DNA from: Micrococcales bacterium
Lineage (GTDB): Bacteria; Actinomycetota; Actinomycetes; S36-B12; UBA10799
Direction: 5' to 3'
Length of the DNA stretch: 64,000 nucleotides
NCBI GenBank assembly: GCA_016703125.1
Contig: JADJCR010000004.1
Span: 372,001 to 436,000, forward strand
In this document: piece by piece, positions 8,880 through 17,743 of the stretch
Layout of the letters: each line of letters opens with the position of its first letter
How positions within the stretch are numbered: the stretch's first letter is position 1
The notes under the pieces: model-generated
The model's input: the letters and a program-made list of their open reading frames with translations, nothing else
Database searches by the model: none
What the model was told of the DNA's origin: nothing
Position numbers and translations under genes: made by a program

Positions 8880-9416
8880 GTGCCCGAAACCCACAAGCTG
8901 CTCCTCGAGCAGATCCAGCACGAGTTCACCGCGTCCCAGCAGTACACCGCGTTCGCAGTGTGGTTCGACCAGCAGGCACTGCCGCGCATGGCGCACCACT
9001 TCTACGCGCAGGCACTGGAAGAACGCAACCACGCCATGATGATCGTGCAGTACCTCATGGATCGGGGGATCGACGTGACGATCCCCGCTGTCCCCCAGGT
9101 CGCCGCGGTACCGGGCTCGGTGACCGGGATCCTGGCCGCCTCCGTGGAACAGGAGCAGGCCGTCACGAGGCAGTTCGAGCAGATCATGTCCGCGGCCCGT
9201 GAAGAGGGGAACTTCCTCGGCGAGCAGTTCACGCACTGGTTCCTCAAGGAGCAGATAGAAGAGGTCTCGGGCATGTCAACCCTGCTGCAGGTGGCTCAGC
9301 GCTGCGGGGACAACCTCATGCTCCTCGAGGACTACCTGGCCCGGGAGACCTCCGGTCCGCAGGCCGATCCGACCGCCCCGAGCGCAGCGGGCGGCGCCGT
9401 CGGCTTCACTGCCTGA
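8880..9416 (+). CDS. ferritin (iron storage)
   Basis: A 178-residue four-helix-bundle ferritin resembling actinobacterial BfrB. Ferroxidase-site residues are visible: Glu15 in HEFTASQQY, the ExxH pair in EERNH (Glu48, His51), a glutamate in the third helix (ASVEQEQ), and Glu/Gln in FLKEQIEE. It oxidises Fe2+ and stores ferric iron in a 24-subunit shell. The C-terminal tail after about residue 158 is disordered. The gene stands alone with its own predicted promoter. No iron box was identified by eye. Confidence 0.92.
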   Translation: MPETHKLLLEQIQHEFTASQQYTAFAVWFDQQALPRMAHHFYAQALEERNHAMMIVQYLMDRGIDVTIPAVPQVAAVPGSVTGILAASVEQEQAVTRQFEQIMSAAREEGNFLGEQFTHWFLKEQIEEVSGMSTLLQVAQRCGDNLMLLEDYLARETSGPQADPTAPSAAGGAVGFTA

Positions 9417-9422
9417 CTGTCC

Positions 9423-9548
9423 TCACTCGCGATCGTGGTGGGGCGGGCGTTCGGCGAGCAGATCCCGATCGGTCGACTCATGGCCACCGGCCTCATCCTG
9501 GGTAACCGACGGGTCGAGCTCCACGTCGAGATTCAGTTTGCGTCCCAC
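9423..9548 (-). CDS. possible small acidic protein of 41 residues
   Basis: A short open frame between the convergent-side end of ferritin and the carboxypeptidase start. The product begins MGRKLNLDVELDP and is Asp/Glu/His-rich. A GGAAGG sequence directly abuts the GTG start, which is too close for a normal ribosome site. No family is recognised. It may be chance coding in high-GC DNA. Confidence 0.25.
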   Translation of the reverse strand: MGRKLNLDVELDPSVTQDEAGGHESTDRDLLAERPPHHDRE

Positions 9549-9588
9549 CCTTCCAGCCTACGTCGGCGGCCGGGTTAACCTCGAAGGG

Positions 9589-10419
9589 ATGCGTCGCACC
9601 TTCGTCACCCTGTGCCTGTCCCTCGCCCTGACCGGCGGCGGCGCTGCCGCGTGGGCGGAGGACACCCCGACACCGACCCCCACTCCCACCGACACGGTCA
9701 CACCGACCCCCACCCCGACCCCCACGCCCACCATCACGCCCGCACCCGGACTCCCCAAACGACTGGTCCTCGGGCAGTCGCGCAAGGGTCGCCCGATCGT
9801 GGCCACCCGGCAGGGCGAGCCCGATGCCGACAGGGTGCTGCTGGTGCTGGGACAGATGCATGGCGACGAGCCCTACGGCCGGTACGTGGTGGACCGGTTG
9901 CGCAAACTCACCCCCCGCAAAGGCACTGCGATCTGGACGATCCGCACCATCAACCCCGACGGCGCTGCGATGCGCACCCGCCGCAACGCCAACCGCGTGG
10001 ACCTCAACCGCAACTTCCCCGGGAACTGGCAGAAGGGTTCGCCCGGTTCCCTGTACTACTCCGGCCCGCGGCCGGCCAGCGAACCGGAGACGAAAGCGCT
10101 GATGACCGGCGTCGAGCAGATCCGTCCCGACGCTGTGGTGAGCTACCATCAGCACCTCAACGTGATCGACCGCGGGACGCACAAGAAGGTGCGCAAATGG
10201 GTGCGCCGGCTCAGCGACGACCTGCGCCTGCCGGTGAGCCGGGTCAGTTGTGTCACCAAGTGCGCAGGGACCATGACCGGGTGGTTCAACACCACCTACA
10301 AGGGCTGGGCGGTGACGGTGGAACTTCCCCGCCGGATTCCCGCGGCCCGTCAGCGATCCATGGCGCGCGCCATGGTCAACCTCGTGCCGGATCTGAAACC
10401 CACTCAGAAGCGTCCCTGA
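9589..10419 (+). CDS. secreted zinc carboxypeptidase (M14-like)
   Basis: A 276-residue exported protein. Residues 1-23 are a Sec signal peptide (hydrophobic LCLSLALTGGGAAAWA), then a Thr-Pro linker of about 25 residues, then an M14-type domain. The zinc ligands HxxE lie in MHGDEPYG (His91, Glu94), with a later His in SYHQHLNV. The substrate-binding NR pair is in VDLNRNFPGNW, and the catalytic Glu is probably in TVELPRR. The fold is closest to MpaA/DUF2817-type murein-peptide or amino-acid carboxypeptidases. The ATG at 9589 is chosen because it begins the signal peptide. Confidence 0.87.
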   Translation: MRRTFVTLCLSLALTGGGAAAWAEDTPTPTPTPTDTVTPTPTPTPTPTITPAPGLPKRLVLGQSRKGRPIVATRQGEPDADRVLLVLGQMHGDEPYGRYVVDRLRKLTPRKGTAIWTIRTINPDGAAMRTRRNANRVDLNRNFPGNWQKGSPGSLYYSGPRPASEPETKALMTGVEQIRPDAVVSYHQHLNVIDRGTHKKVRKWVRRLSDDLRLPVSRVSCVTKCAGTMTGWFNTTYKGWAVTVELPRRIPAARQRSMARAMVNLVPDLKPTQKRP

Positions 10420-10432
10420 CCACCGAACATGA

Positions 10433-10462
10433 CGAAGCCCCCGGTGGATCACCGGGGCTTCG
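10433..10462. terminator. bidirectional hairpin terminator
   Basis: A 9-bp perfect stem (CGAAGCCCC / GGGGCTTCG) lies between the convergent ends of the carboxypeptidase and the hydroxylase-like gene. Confidence 0.7.
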
Positions 10463-10470
10463 GTCGACGA

Positions 10471-11236
10471 TCAGGCTTCGGACTTCACAGCAGTGGGGTC
10501 GTAGCCGTAGTAGGCGGTACGGGCGTCGCGGCGCTCCTGTGCCTCGACCTCCGCCTTCTGCTGCTCCTCGGCGTCGATCTCGAGGTCGTTGACGTCGAAG
10601 CGGGGGTTGTTCTCCCACATCCACTTCTCGACCTCGGGACCGGACTCGAACGAGGTGATCAGGCAGTAGCGCGGCTCGTCGCCGTTGTGCCACACCGAGT
10701 GCCACAGGCGCTCGGAGTCCACCATCAACTGGGCGCCGGCCGGCAACTTGATGCGCACCTCGGACTCGGGGTCGTTGATGTCCTCACGCAGGATCATGTA
10801 GGTGTCCTGGTCGTCGGTGAGGTTCATGAAGCACCGGATGACCCAACCCTCGCCGTCAGGGGTTCAGGCGGTTGTTGTCGTCCTGGTGGGAGTTGTACAG
10901 CGCATCGGCATAGGTGTTGGGCTGCAGTTCGATGATGCGGCAGCGACCGACGTTCGCTCCGACCTCCAGCGCACGCTTGACCAGCGTGGGGGCCTTCTCG
11001 ACCTGGCTGTCGATCCAGACGCCGTCCTTGTCGGCCTTCGGCGGGTCGAAGTGCCAGAAACCGTTGCACTCGATCTCGCCGTACGCGCTGGCCAGCGGAG
11101 CGAACCGGGTGTCACCGCCCGACTTCCAGTCCACGTACTCGAGGGACATCCACTCCTTGGGATCGATCGGATCGCCGTATGCGTCGAGCACGGCGTACCC
11201 GGTCTCCTCGAGCATGGGAAGTTTGTAATGGGCCAT
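10471..11236 (-). CDS. Asp/Asn beta-hydroxylase-like protein, split by a +1 shift at CCC-TGA
   Basis: Two adjacent frames together encode one protein of about 254 residues. The first runs from ATG 11236 (GGAGG site upstream) to a TGA at 10858-10856. The second continues with DGEGWVIRCFMNLTDDQD. A +1 step at the TGA joins them without loss. The joined product has an NSHQDD segment with a candidate Fe-ligand His and, about 60 residues on, SERLWHSVWHNGDEPRY. The latter resembles the His-containing C-terminal motif of aspartyl/asparaginyl beta-hydroxylases (2-oxoglutarate/Fe oxygenases). The C-terminus is acidic and helical. The shift may be programmed, an error or a mutation. Confidence 0.6.
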
Positions 11237-11420
11237 GGAACCTCCAGACGTTCTCTCGCCACCGGGCAACAGTGGCTCAAACCATCATCCCCCATCAGTG
11301 TCCAATACACGCGTGTCCTACGTCACATGTCGCCGCTCGCCGGGAGGCCTCTTCGACGGTTGCGCGGACACGTCCGCCTCCCCGGCGGCATAGTGGACAA
11401 TGCCCGTACCGGAGGTGATC

Positions 11421-12395
11421 ATGCCGCTGTCAGCCGTTCCCGAGGTCCAGGTCGTGACGGTCCACGGCCACCGACGGGCCTTCGTCAAGGTGGGTCGCGG
11501 ACCGGCACTGCTCCTCCTGCACGGCATCGGCTGCGATCACCGCACCTGGCTTCCCGTCCTGCGTCCGTTGAGCCGGCACTTCACGGTGATCGCCCCCGAC
11601 CTGCTCGGCCACGGGCAGTCCGACTCCCCCCGGGCCGACTACAGCATCGGCGGGTACGCCAACGGCATGCGCGACCTGATGGCGCTCAACGGGATCACTT
11701 CGGCCACCGTCGTGGGCCACAGCCTCGGCGGCGGCATCGCGATGCAGTTCGCCTACCAGTTCCCGCAGAGCACCCAGCGCCTAGTGCTGGTCGGCTCCGG
11801 CGGGCTCGGCCGCAGCGTCAACCCCCTGCTGCGCGCGATCACCATGCCGGGCGGCAGCACGGCCCTCAAGGCCGTGGCCGTCGCCCCGGTCCGCCGCCCC
11901 ACGGTGGCCGCCATGCGTGGGCTGCACCGACTGGCCCTGCCCGGCACCGTCGACTTCGGGGGCATGGCCGAGGTGTACGAGGCCCTGGGCGACCCGGGGC
12001 GACGTCGCGCATTCCACCACGTCCTGAGTGCGGCGGTGGACTGGCGCGGACAGGTCATCACGATGCTCGACCGGGCGTACCTGGCCGAGTCGATGCCGAG
12101 CCTGGTGGTGTGGGGGGAGCAGGACAGCGTCATCCCGGTAAAGCACGCCTATGCCGCGCACGCGGTGCTGCCCGGTTCGCAGTTGGAGATCATCCCGCAC
12201 GCCGGGCACTTCCCGCACGAGGACGACCCGGAGCACTTCGCCTCGGCCCTGATCGACTTCATCCTGGACACCAAGCCGGCCAAGTACGACGGGCGCGCGT
12301 GGGTGCGGGCCCTGGCCGAGGGGCCCCGTCCGCGGCGATTCTGGGCGCGCCGCCCCCAGCTGGTCACGGACGAAGTCGAACCCGACGCCCAGTGA
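11421..12395 (+). CDS. alpha/beta-fold hydrolase
   Basis: A 324-residue alpha/beta hydrolase. The oxyanion region is LLLHGIGCDHRTW, the nucleophile elbow is GHSLGGG (Ser101), the acid is probably Asp in VVWGEQDSVIP, and the His is in PHAGHFPHEDDPEHF. The start is ATG 11421, with a near-perfect ribosome site (GGAGGTGATC). An in-frame ATG at 11400 lacks one. The C-terminal 40 residues are basic. It may act on esters, but the substrate is not predictable. Confidence 0.88.
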   Translation: MPLSAVPEVQVVTVHGHRRAFVKVGRGPALLLLHGIGCDHRTWLPVLRPLSRHFTVIAPDLLGHGQSDSPRADYSIGGYANGMRDLMALNGITSATVVGHSLGGGIAMQFAYQFPQSTQRLVLVGSGGLGRSVNPLLRAITMPGGSTALKAVAVAPVRRPTVAAMRGLHRLALPGTVDFGGMAEVYEALGDPGRRRAFHHVLSAAVDWRGQVITMLDRAYLAESMPSLVVWGEQDSVIPVKHAYAAHAVLPGSQLEIIPHAGHFPHEDDPEHFASALIDFILDTKPAKYDGRAWVRALAEGPRPRRFWARRPQLVTDEVEPDAQ

Positions 12396-12448
12396 CCAGC
12401 GGAGTGAGGGAACGAGCGTGACGCCCGGCTCCCTAGACTGAACCCGTC

Positions 12449-12524
12449 GCCCCCGTAGCTCAGGGGATAGAGCAGCGGTTTCCTAAACCGTTGGTCGCAG
12501 GTTCGATTCCTGCCGGGGGCACCA
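12449..12524 (+). tRNA. tRNA-Arg(CCT)
   Basis: A 76-nt cloverleaf. The acceptor GCCCCCG pairs with CGGGGGC, the anticodon loop TTCCTAA gives anticodon CCT (codon AGG, Arg), the T-loop is GGTTCGATTCC, and the 3' CCA is encoded. Confidence 0.95.
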
Positions 12525-12682
12525 GGCGCAGTCCTCCCACGGACGCCCGCCCGCGAGCTTGACCACCAAACGATTCCCGGCCCCGGTCCCCCCTGCAGTG
12601 GGCCGGCGATAGGCTCCCCGGATCTACAATGGAAGTGACGGAGGTCACACTTCCGCCGGACTCCAGAAGGGGGTTGAGTCCC

Positions 12683-13123
12683 ATGGCGAAACTGACGCGC
12701 AGCGTCACAATCAACGCCCCGGTCGAGGACGCGTTCGACCACGCACTGAATCTGGGCACGTTCTGGACATGCTCACCCGAAGTAGCGGTCAGGGATGTGG
12801 AGTTGACCCCTGACGGCGTCGGAACCCACGCAACCATCTGGACCCACGGCTTGGGGGTCCACTTCCAGGGGCACATGGAGTACACCGAGGTGACCCGCCC
12901 CGAGCGGATCGTCGCTCAGGTGGTCTTCGGTCCGGAGAAACCGGTCTGGGTCTTCTCCTTCGAACCGGACGACGGTGGCACGAAGCTGACCGGCGAGGGC
13001 GAGTGGCATGTGAGCGCACCGGCCGTCGGGAAGGCCCTGGAGGAGTGGATGGCGAAGAGCCACACCGGCTTCCTCGAGACCCTGCTCGACAACTTCAAGG
13101 CGCAGGTGGAGGCAGCCGCCTGA
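12683..13123 (+). CDS. SRPBCC (START/polyketide-cyclase-like) protein
   Basis: A 146-residue single-domain protein with the helix-grip pattern: SVTINAPVEDAFDHALN at the start, a central beta-rich part with VTRPERIVAQVVFG, and a long C-terminal helix (WMAKSHTGFLETLLDNFKAQVE). Such proteins bind hydrophobic ligands. The function is unknown. Start ATG 12683 follows an AAGGGGG sequence; the frame is open 54 bp further upstream without a better start. Confidence 0.8.
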   Translation: MAKLTRSVTINAPVEDAFDHALNLGTFWTCSPEVAVRDVELTPDGVGTHATIWTHGLGVHFQGHMEYTEVTRPERIVAQVVFGPEKPVWVFSFEPDDGGTKLTGEGEWHVSAPAVGKALEEWMAKSHTGFLETLLDNFKAQVEAAA

Positions 13124-13131
13124 GTCAGCAC

Positions 13132-13863
13132 TCAGGCTGCGTGCGCGCCGGGCCCCGAAACCACTTGAGGCGTGCCATCGGCCCACACCACCAGGCCGGT
13201 CCGCCGTGGGCGGGTAGTCAGCCAAGCCGCGGCCCGCTGGCCGAGCGCGTAGGCTGCAGTGGCGTCGATGTCTGCCCACGTGAGTGAAGGCCCGACCACG
13301 GTGACGCTGGCCACCCCCTGCGGGAGGCTGCCGTCGCGGGCGTCCACGACATGCTCGCCGCGGTGGGCGGTCCCGCTGGTGGCGACCGCGCCCTGCCGCA
13401 CCGACACCGTGGCCACCAGTCGCCCGGGGTCGCGGGGATTCTCGATCCCCACTTTCCAGGGCACGTCGTGGGCATGACACACCATGTCCCCGCCGGCGGA
13501 CAGGCAGAAGTCGGTGTCGGGCAGATCGCGCAGGTACTCTGCGGCCTGCTCCACGGCCCACCCCTTGACCACGCCGGAGGGGTCCAGCCCTGGCCGCCAG
13601 ATGGAGAACGCGCCACCCGAGGCGATGCTGGCCGCGTGGCCGAGGGCGAGCACCTCGGCGACCTCCGGCGGGCACTGCGCGAGTGTCACCTCCCCGCGGT
13701 CGAGGCGACTGATGAAGGACTCCTCTCGATACGTGCTGAAGACCTCGTCGGCCCGGCGCAGGCTGTCCATGGCCCGCTGCCACGCCCGCTCATCGTCGGC
13801 GTGCCGACCACGCATGGCCAGGCTGATCGGCATGCCCATGACGTGGGCGACGTAGCGCTTCAC
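13132..13863 (-). CDS. apbE: FAD:protein FMN transferase (ApbE)
   Basis: A 243-residue ApbE-family enzyme that covalently attaches FMN to a Thr of exported flavoproteins. It contains VMGMPISLAMRG near the N-terminus, the FAD-binding segment DPSGVVKGWAVEQAAEYL at about residue 94, LSAGGDMVCH at 121, and SGTAHRGEHVVDARDG at 163. It is last in an operon and its GTG start overlaps the stop of the FMN-binding gene (GTGA). That gene is its likely substrate. Confidence 0.92.
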   Translation of the reverse strand: MKRYVAHVMGMPISLAMRGRHADDERAWQRAMDSLRRADEVFSTYREESFISRLDRGEVTLAQCPPEVAEVLALGHAASIASGGAFSIWRPGLDPSGVVKGWAVEQAAEYLRDLPDTDFCLSAGGDMVCHAHDVPWKVGIENPRDPGRLVATVSVRQGAVATSGTAHRGEHVVDARDGSLPQGVASVTVVGPSLTWADIDATAAYALGQRAAAWLTTRPRRTGLVVWADGTPQVVSGPGAHAA

Positions 13864-14270
13864 AGCCCCACCTCGTCCAACGCGGCCTGCAGGGACTGGA
13901 GGTATCCGCTGCTGGTCACTGTGGCCCCACTGACCATGTCGATGTCTGCGTTCTGCGCCTCCAGGGTCTGGTCCACCAGGATCGGCAACGCGTAGTCGTT
14001 GATCTGCTGGTCCTTGGGGTTGTTGTAGGGGTACTGCAGCACCTGCACGTCGCTGATCTGCGAGCCGCTCACCGTGATCTGCACCTGCACCGGCCCCCAC
14101 TGGGTCTGTACCGCGGGCCCGGTCACGGTGCGGGATTCGGGGGTCGCGGCGGCGTCGGCACCCGAGGCGACGACCGTCCAGGTGATCGCCCCCATCGTCG
14201 AGGTGTGGTAGCCGAAGAGCAGCACGACCACGGTCAGGGTGGTCAGTATTGCGAAGACGATGCGCTTCAT
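13860..14270 (-). CDS. membrane-anchored FMN-binding domain protein
   Basis: A 136-residue protein with an N-terminal anchor or signal (residues 4-20, IVFAILTTLTVVVLLFG) and an FMN-binding (PF04205-type) domain outside the membrane. The flavinylation motif DMVSGATVTS lies at 111-120, and Thr117 is the predicted FMN acceptor. It lies between the ferric-reductase-like gene and apbE, so it probably shuttles electrons on the outer face of the membrane. Confidence 0.9.
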   Translation of the reverse strand: MKRIVFAILTTLTVVVLLFGYHTSTMGAITWTVVASGADAAATPESRTVTGPAVQTQWGPVQVQITVSGSQISDVQVLQYPYNNPKDQQINDYALPILVDQTLEAQNADIDMVSGATVTSSGYLQSLQAALDEVGL

Positions 14271-14273
14271 GGA

Positions 14274-15669
14274 TCACCATCCGAAGTTCTCGATGTGGAA
14301 CTGATCGCCTGGCAGCCCCGCCGCCAGCGCCGCCCGGCGGACTGACTGCGTCCATGCCTCGGGGCCGCAGACGAAGACGTCCCGCTCTGCGAGGTCGGGT
14401 ACGAGGTGCTGCAGTGCCGCGACATCGTCGAGGGCCCCGACGAAGGCGCTGAGCCACGAATCGGGGCTGCGCCGCGACCCGGGAAGGTACGTCACGGCGA
14501 GTCCGCGCTCCTGGGCGAGCACTGTGAACTCCTGCTGGAAGACCGGGTGCGCGGTGAACCGGTGGAGCAGAACGGCCTCACCCGGGCCGTAGTCGAGACC
14601 CTCAGCAAGGGCTCGCATGGGTGCGATACCGATGCCGGCACCGATCAGGGCCACTTTGCGCCGCGTCCGCGCGCGGCTCGACAGCCGCCCGTACGGCCCT
14701 TCGAGCGCCACCCGGGTACCCGGCTGCAGCGACGTGGTGCGCGAACTGTTGTCCCCGAGCGCTTTGACCGAGATGCGCAGGCTGCGACCGTCCGGGGCAG
14801 CGGACAGGGAATACGGGTTGCCGCGCGTCCAGCCGTCGCGGCCGAGGAACCGCCAGATGAAGAACTGGCCGGCGTCGGCGGGCAGGTGCGCCATCCGCCT
14901 TCCGGTCACGTAGACCGAGGCCACGCCGTCACCCTCGGGAACCACCGATGTCACGCGCAGCCGGTGGCGCACCGTGCGCACCACTGGCAATACCAGGCGG
15001 AACGCCAGCACGCTGCCCGCAGCCACTACCCACAACGACCACCAGTAGATCGTCGCCAGCGTCGAGTCGAGGAACTGCTGGCCCGTCCATAGTTGATGCG
15101 GAAGCGCCAGCCCGGCGCCCAAGTAGGCGTACAGGTGCAGAAGGTGCCACGACTCGTACCGCAAGCGGCGACGGGCCGCCCTCAGGCTCGTGACCGCCAC
15201 CATGGCCAAACTCGATGCCCCCGCCACCGCCAGCAGCATCCCGGGGAAGGTGGTGCGTGAGATCCCAGAAGGTGCCCGGGATCGCCGCCACCGCGCCGCC
15301 CGCGTACCCCCACGTGTTCAGCACGATGTGCGCGAGCATCAGGGAAAGGGAGGTGAAGCCGATGACCCGGTGCTGGCGCAGGATGCGGTCCTGACCGAAG
15401 GCGCGCTCCAGCACCGGGTTGCGTGCGATGAGCAGGACCTGCACGAGCAGCAGATCGGACGCGACCAGGCCGGTGATCCGGCCCAGGGAGTTCAGCGCCG
15501 AATCCCACGCGGCGAGGTCCTGGACACCGCCGCCGGCGACCCACATGAAGGTGACCAGGAGCAGGCTTGCCCACAGCAGCATCACCGCGGCCATCCGCAC
15601 GCGGGCGTCGAACCGGGCAGGTGGCCGAGCCGCGATGGGCTCCGTCTCGCGCTGCACCATCAGGGTCAT
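14274..15669 (-). CDS. ferric-reductase-like transmembrane flavocytochrome, frameshifted
   Basis: Two overlapping frames give one protein of about 464 residues. The N-terminal part from ATG 15669 has several transmembrane helices with heme-ligand candidates (QHRVIG, LAHIVLN). The C-terminal part adds ESWHLLHLYAY and LALPHQLW histidines, an FAD motif NPYSLSAAPD, an NAD motif GAGIGIAPMRAL and FVCGPEAW. The frames meet near 15240-15255, where one base too many is present. It is expected to move electrons from NAD(P)H across the membrane through FAD and heme to the flavinylated partner. It is coupled to the upstream gene by an ATGA overlap. Confidence 0.82.
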
Positions 15670-16016
15670 CGGAAGCCTTCGTCGTGATCGTCGTCGAAAC
15701 CGTCGTGCTGGCGGTCTGCAAACCCCGGTGCGCCGTAGGGTGTCGTCGACTGCGGACCGGGCGCCTGCTGCTGCACCGTCGACACGGGCTGCTCGGCCGT
15801 CTTGCTGCTCGCGACCGCATAGCCTGCACCCGCACCGATCAAGCCGCTGAGCACCGCTGCCGCCGTGACTGCCATGCCGGTCGGCACCCGCCGCAGGTTC
15901 TGCGGCGGCACCGGCGCAACTGCGCCCAACACGTGCGTGGGCTGCTCATCGGACCCGGGTTCCCACCTGGACCCACTGCGCCTGGAGTCGTCTGACGAGG
16001 TGTTCATGCCAGCCAT
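15666..16016 (-). CDS. hypothetical single-pass membrane protein at the head of the flavin redox operon
   Basis: About 116 residues: a polar N-terminus, one transmembrane helix (VTAAAVLSGLIGAGAGYAVA), then a Gln/Pro-rich and His/Asp-rich tail facing outside. No family is recognised. The HDGFDDDHDEGF tail could bind metal. It is translationally coupled to the ferric-reductase gene. Two ATG codons three residues apart (16016, 16007) are possible starts; neither has a clear ribosome site. Confidence 0.6.
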   Translation of the reverse strand: MAGMNTSSDDSRRSGSRWEPGSDEQPTHVLGAVAPVPPQNLRRVPTGMAVTAAAVLSGLIGAGAGYAVASSKTAEQPVSTVQQQAPGPQSTTPYGAPGFADRQHDGFDDDHDEGFR

Positions 16017-16198
16017 GGTCGGGCGCTCACACTGGATGCGTTCGTGAGCACGGTGTGAAGCGGGTAAGAATCCGCGCCGGGCGATCAGGCGCACGCGCAC
16101 GTCTCCGGGACAGACACCCCCGTCGTCGACCGCCACCGGGCAGCCGGAGAACCGGAAGCCCTCGTCATCCGGCGGTCGGCCACGCGAGACTGGGCCTC

Positions 16199-16816
16199 AT
16201 GAAAGCGGTCCTGGCCCTGTTCGTGGGCTTCTGGGTGCTCATATTCGTCGCCGGCACGGCCAACCCTGGGTACCAGCACTACCGCTACCACGTGAGCCTG
16301 CTGGCCGCGGACGGCAGCAGGCTGGTCTGGGTGACGACTCTGGCGATCACTCTCACCGCACTGGCCCAATGGGTCGGTGCGTGGGCCTTCTGGGACGTCA
16401 ACCGCGCAGTCGGCTGGTTGTTGATCGTGGCAGGCACCGCACTCGGGGCGGTGGCCGTGTTCCGCGTGCCCTGCCCCCGTCGCGCACGATTCTGCACGTA
16501 CACCGTCGAGCACACTCCTGCCGAATCGATCCACAACAGCGGCGTGATCGGCTATGCCCTGGCCACGATGACCGCCATGGTCATACTGGGCGTCATCGCC
16601 ATCACCCGCGGTCACCACAGCCTCGTGGGTGTCCCGGGATTGATCGCCGCCGTCGTGTTCGCCATGGGTTTCAGCGGAATCCTGCTGTTCCCCGAAGGTC
16701 TGGCGCAGCGCACATGGATCGTGGTGGGGCAGGCCTGGCTGGTCGCAGCCGTGTTCGAGGCGCAGAGGCACCGCAGTCGATTGGGTGGCCGTGCCCGCCA
16801 GGCGGTGACCGAATGA
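16199..16816 (+). CDS. DUF998-type membrane protein
   Basis: A 205-residue protein with about six hydrophobic helices, beginning MKAVLALFVGFWVLIFV. It has a periplasmic-type loop containing YQHYRYHVS and a Cys-containing loop with VPCPRRARFC. The layout resembles DUF998 membrane proteins of unknown function. Its stop overlaps the start of the following dehydrogenase gene (ATGA). Position 16199 is chosen because the hydrophobic segment starts there; the upstream open frame is Arg-rich and looks non-coding. Confidence 0.7.
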   Translation: MKAVLALFVGFWVLIFVAGTANPGYQHYRYHVSLLAADGSRLVWVTTLAITLTALAQWVGAWAFWDVNRAVGWLLIVAGTALGAVAVFRVPCPRRARFCTYTVEHTPAESIHNSGVIGYALATMTAMVILGVIAITRGHHSLVGVPGLIAAVVFAMGFSGILLFPEGLAQRTWIVVGQAWLVAAVFEAQRHRSRLGGRARQAVTE

Positions 16817-17715
16817 CTGAAGCCATCCTCATGCCGCAGTGGCTCGATCCACCCGCGGTGCCGGCAGTGCGCTACCACTGGTGGGACCACGGCCGCCCGG
16901 AACCCACCGCCGAGGTGCTCGACCAGATCACCGTGTACGTCCCGCCGTACATGCCGGTCGATGAGGACGTTACGTTGACCCGGCGGATGCCGTGCTTGAA
17001 GGTCGTACAGGCGCTGATGGCCGGAATCGACGGCATCCGGCCGCATGTGCCCGACGGCGTCCCCGTCCTGCGGGCAGTCGGGGTGCACGACGCCAGCACG
17101 GCCGAACTCGCGGTGGGGCTGGCGATCGCCGCGCAGCGTGGCATCGATACCGCTGCCCGCGACATGCCACAGGGGTTCTGGCGGCACGCGCGACGCCCGG
17201 CACTGGCCGATTCCCGTGTGGGCATCGTGGGCTGGGGCGGCGTGGGCAGAGCCATCGGCGCCCGGCTGGCCGCCTTCGAGACCGACGTCGTGGCCTTCTC
17301 CGCGACCGGCCGGGACTGCCTGCCGGTCACTGCCTTCGATGAGTTGATCGGAGGTTTCGACATCGTCATCCTGGCCCTGCCGCTGTCCGATGAAGGGCCG
17401 TTCATGACCGCGCAGCGACTGGCCGCCATGCGCGACGGTGCACTGCTCGTGAACGTCGGGCGCGGCAGGCTGGTCGACAGCGACGCCCTGCTCGCCGAGG
17501 TGGAGTCGGGGCGACTGCGGGCGGCGCTGGACGTGACCGACCCCGAGCCGCTGCCCGCCGACCACCGGTTGTGGCGGGCACCCGGCGTGCTCATCACCCC
17601 GCACCTGGGCGGGGACAGTGAGGCGTTCGTGCCGCGAGCGAGGGCCATGATCGCCCGGCAGATGGCGCACCTTTCGGCGACTGGCTCCTTGCGCGTGGCG
17701 GGCGGTTCGCCGTAG
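16813..17715 (+). CDS. D-isomer-specific 2-hydroxyacid dehydrogenase family protein
   Basis: A 300-residue NAD(P)-dependent dehydrogenase. The Rossmann motif GWGGVGRA lies near residue 138, and catalytic residues are recognisable as Arg in NVGRGRLVD, Glu in DPEPLP and His in ITPHLGG. It probably reduces 2-keto acids or oxidises D-2-hydroxy acids. It overlaps the upstream membrane-protein gene by 4 bp. Confidence 0.9.
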   Translation: MTEAILMPQWLDPPAVPAVRYHWWDHGRPEPTAEVLDQITVYVPPYMPVDEDVTLTRRMPCLKVVQALMAGIDGIRPHVPDGVPVLRAVGVHDASTAELAVGLAIAAQRGIDTAARDMPQGFWRHARRPALADSRVGIVGWGGVGRAIGARLAAFETDVVAFSATGRDCLPVTAFDELIGGFDIVILALPLSDEGPFMTAQRLAAMRDGALLVNVGRGRLVDSDALLAEVESGRLRAALDVTDPEPLPADHRLWRAPGVLITPHLGGDSEAFVPRARAMIARQMAHLSATGSLRVAGGSP

Positions 17716-17743
17716 CGTGTCCACCTCCCGGAAGGAGCCACCC

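Noticed and set aside
9660..9750. Repetitive ACCCC/CACCGA tract that looks like a microsatellite or repeat array
   Set aside because: It encodes the Thr-Pro linker of the exported carboxypeptidase; there are no spacers or conserved repeat units as in CRISPR.
10856..10858. TGA as a selenocysteine or readthrough codon
   Set aside because: Reading through in the same frame does not give conserved sequence; only a +1 shift does. No selenocysteine machinery is visible here.
16055..16198. N-terminal extension of the DUF998-like gene
   Set aside because: The extension is Arg/Pro/Gly-rich without hydrophobic character; the family pattern starts at 16199.
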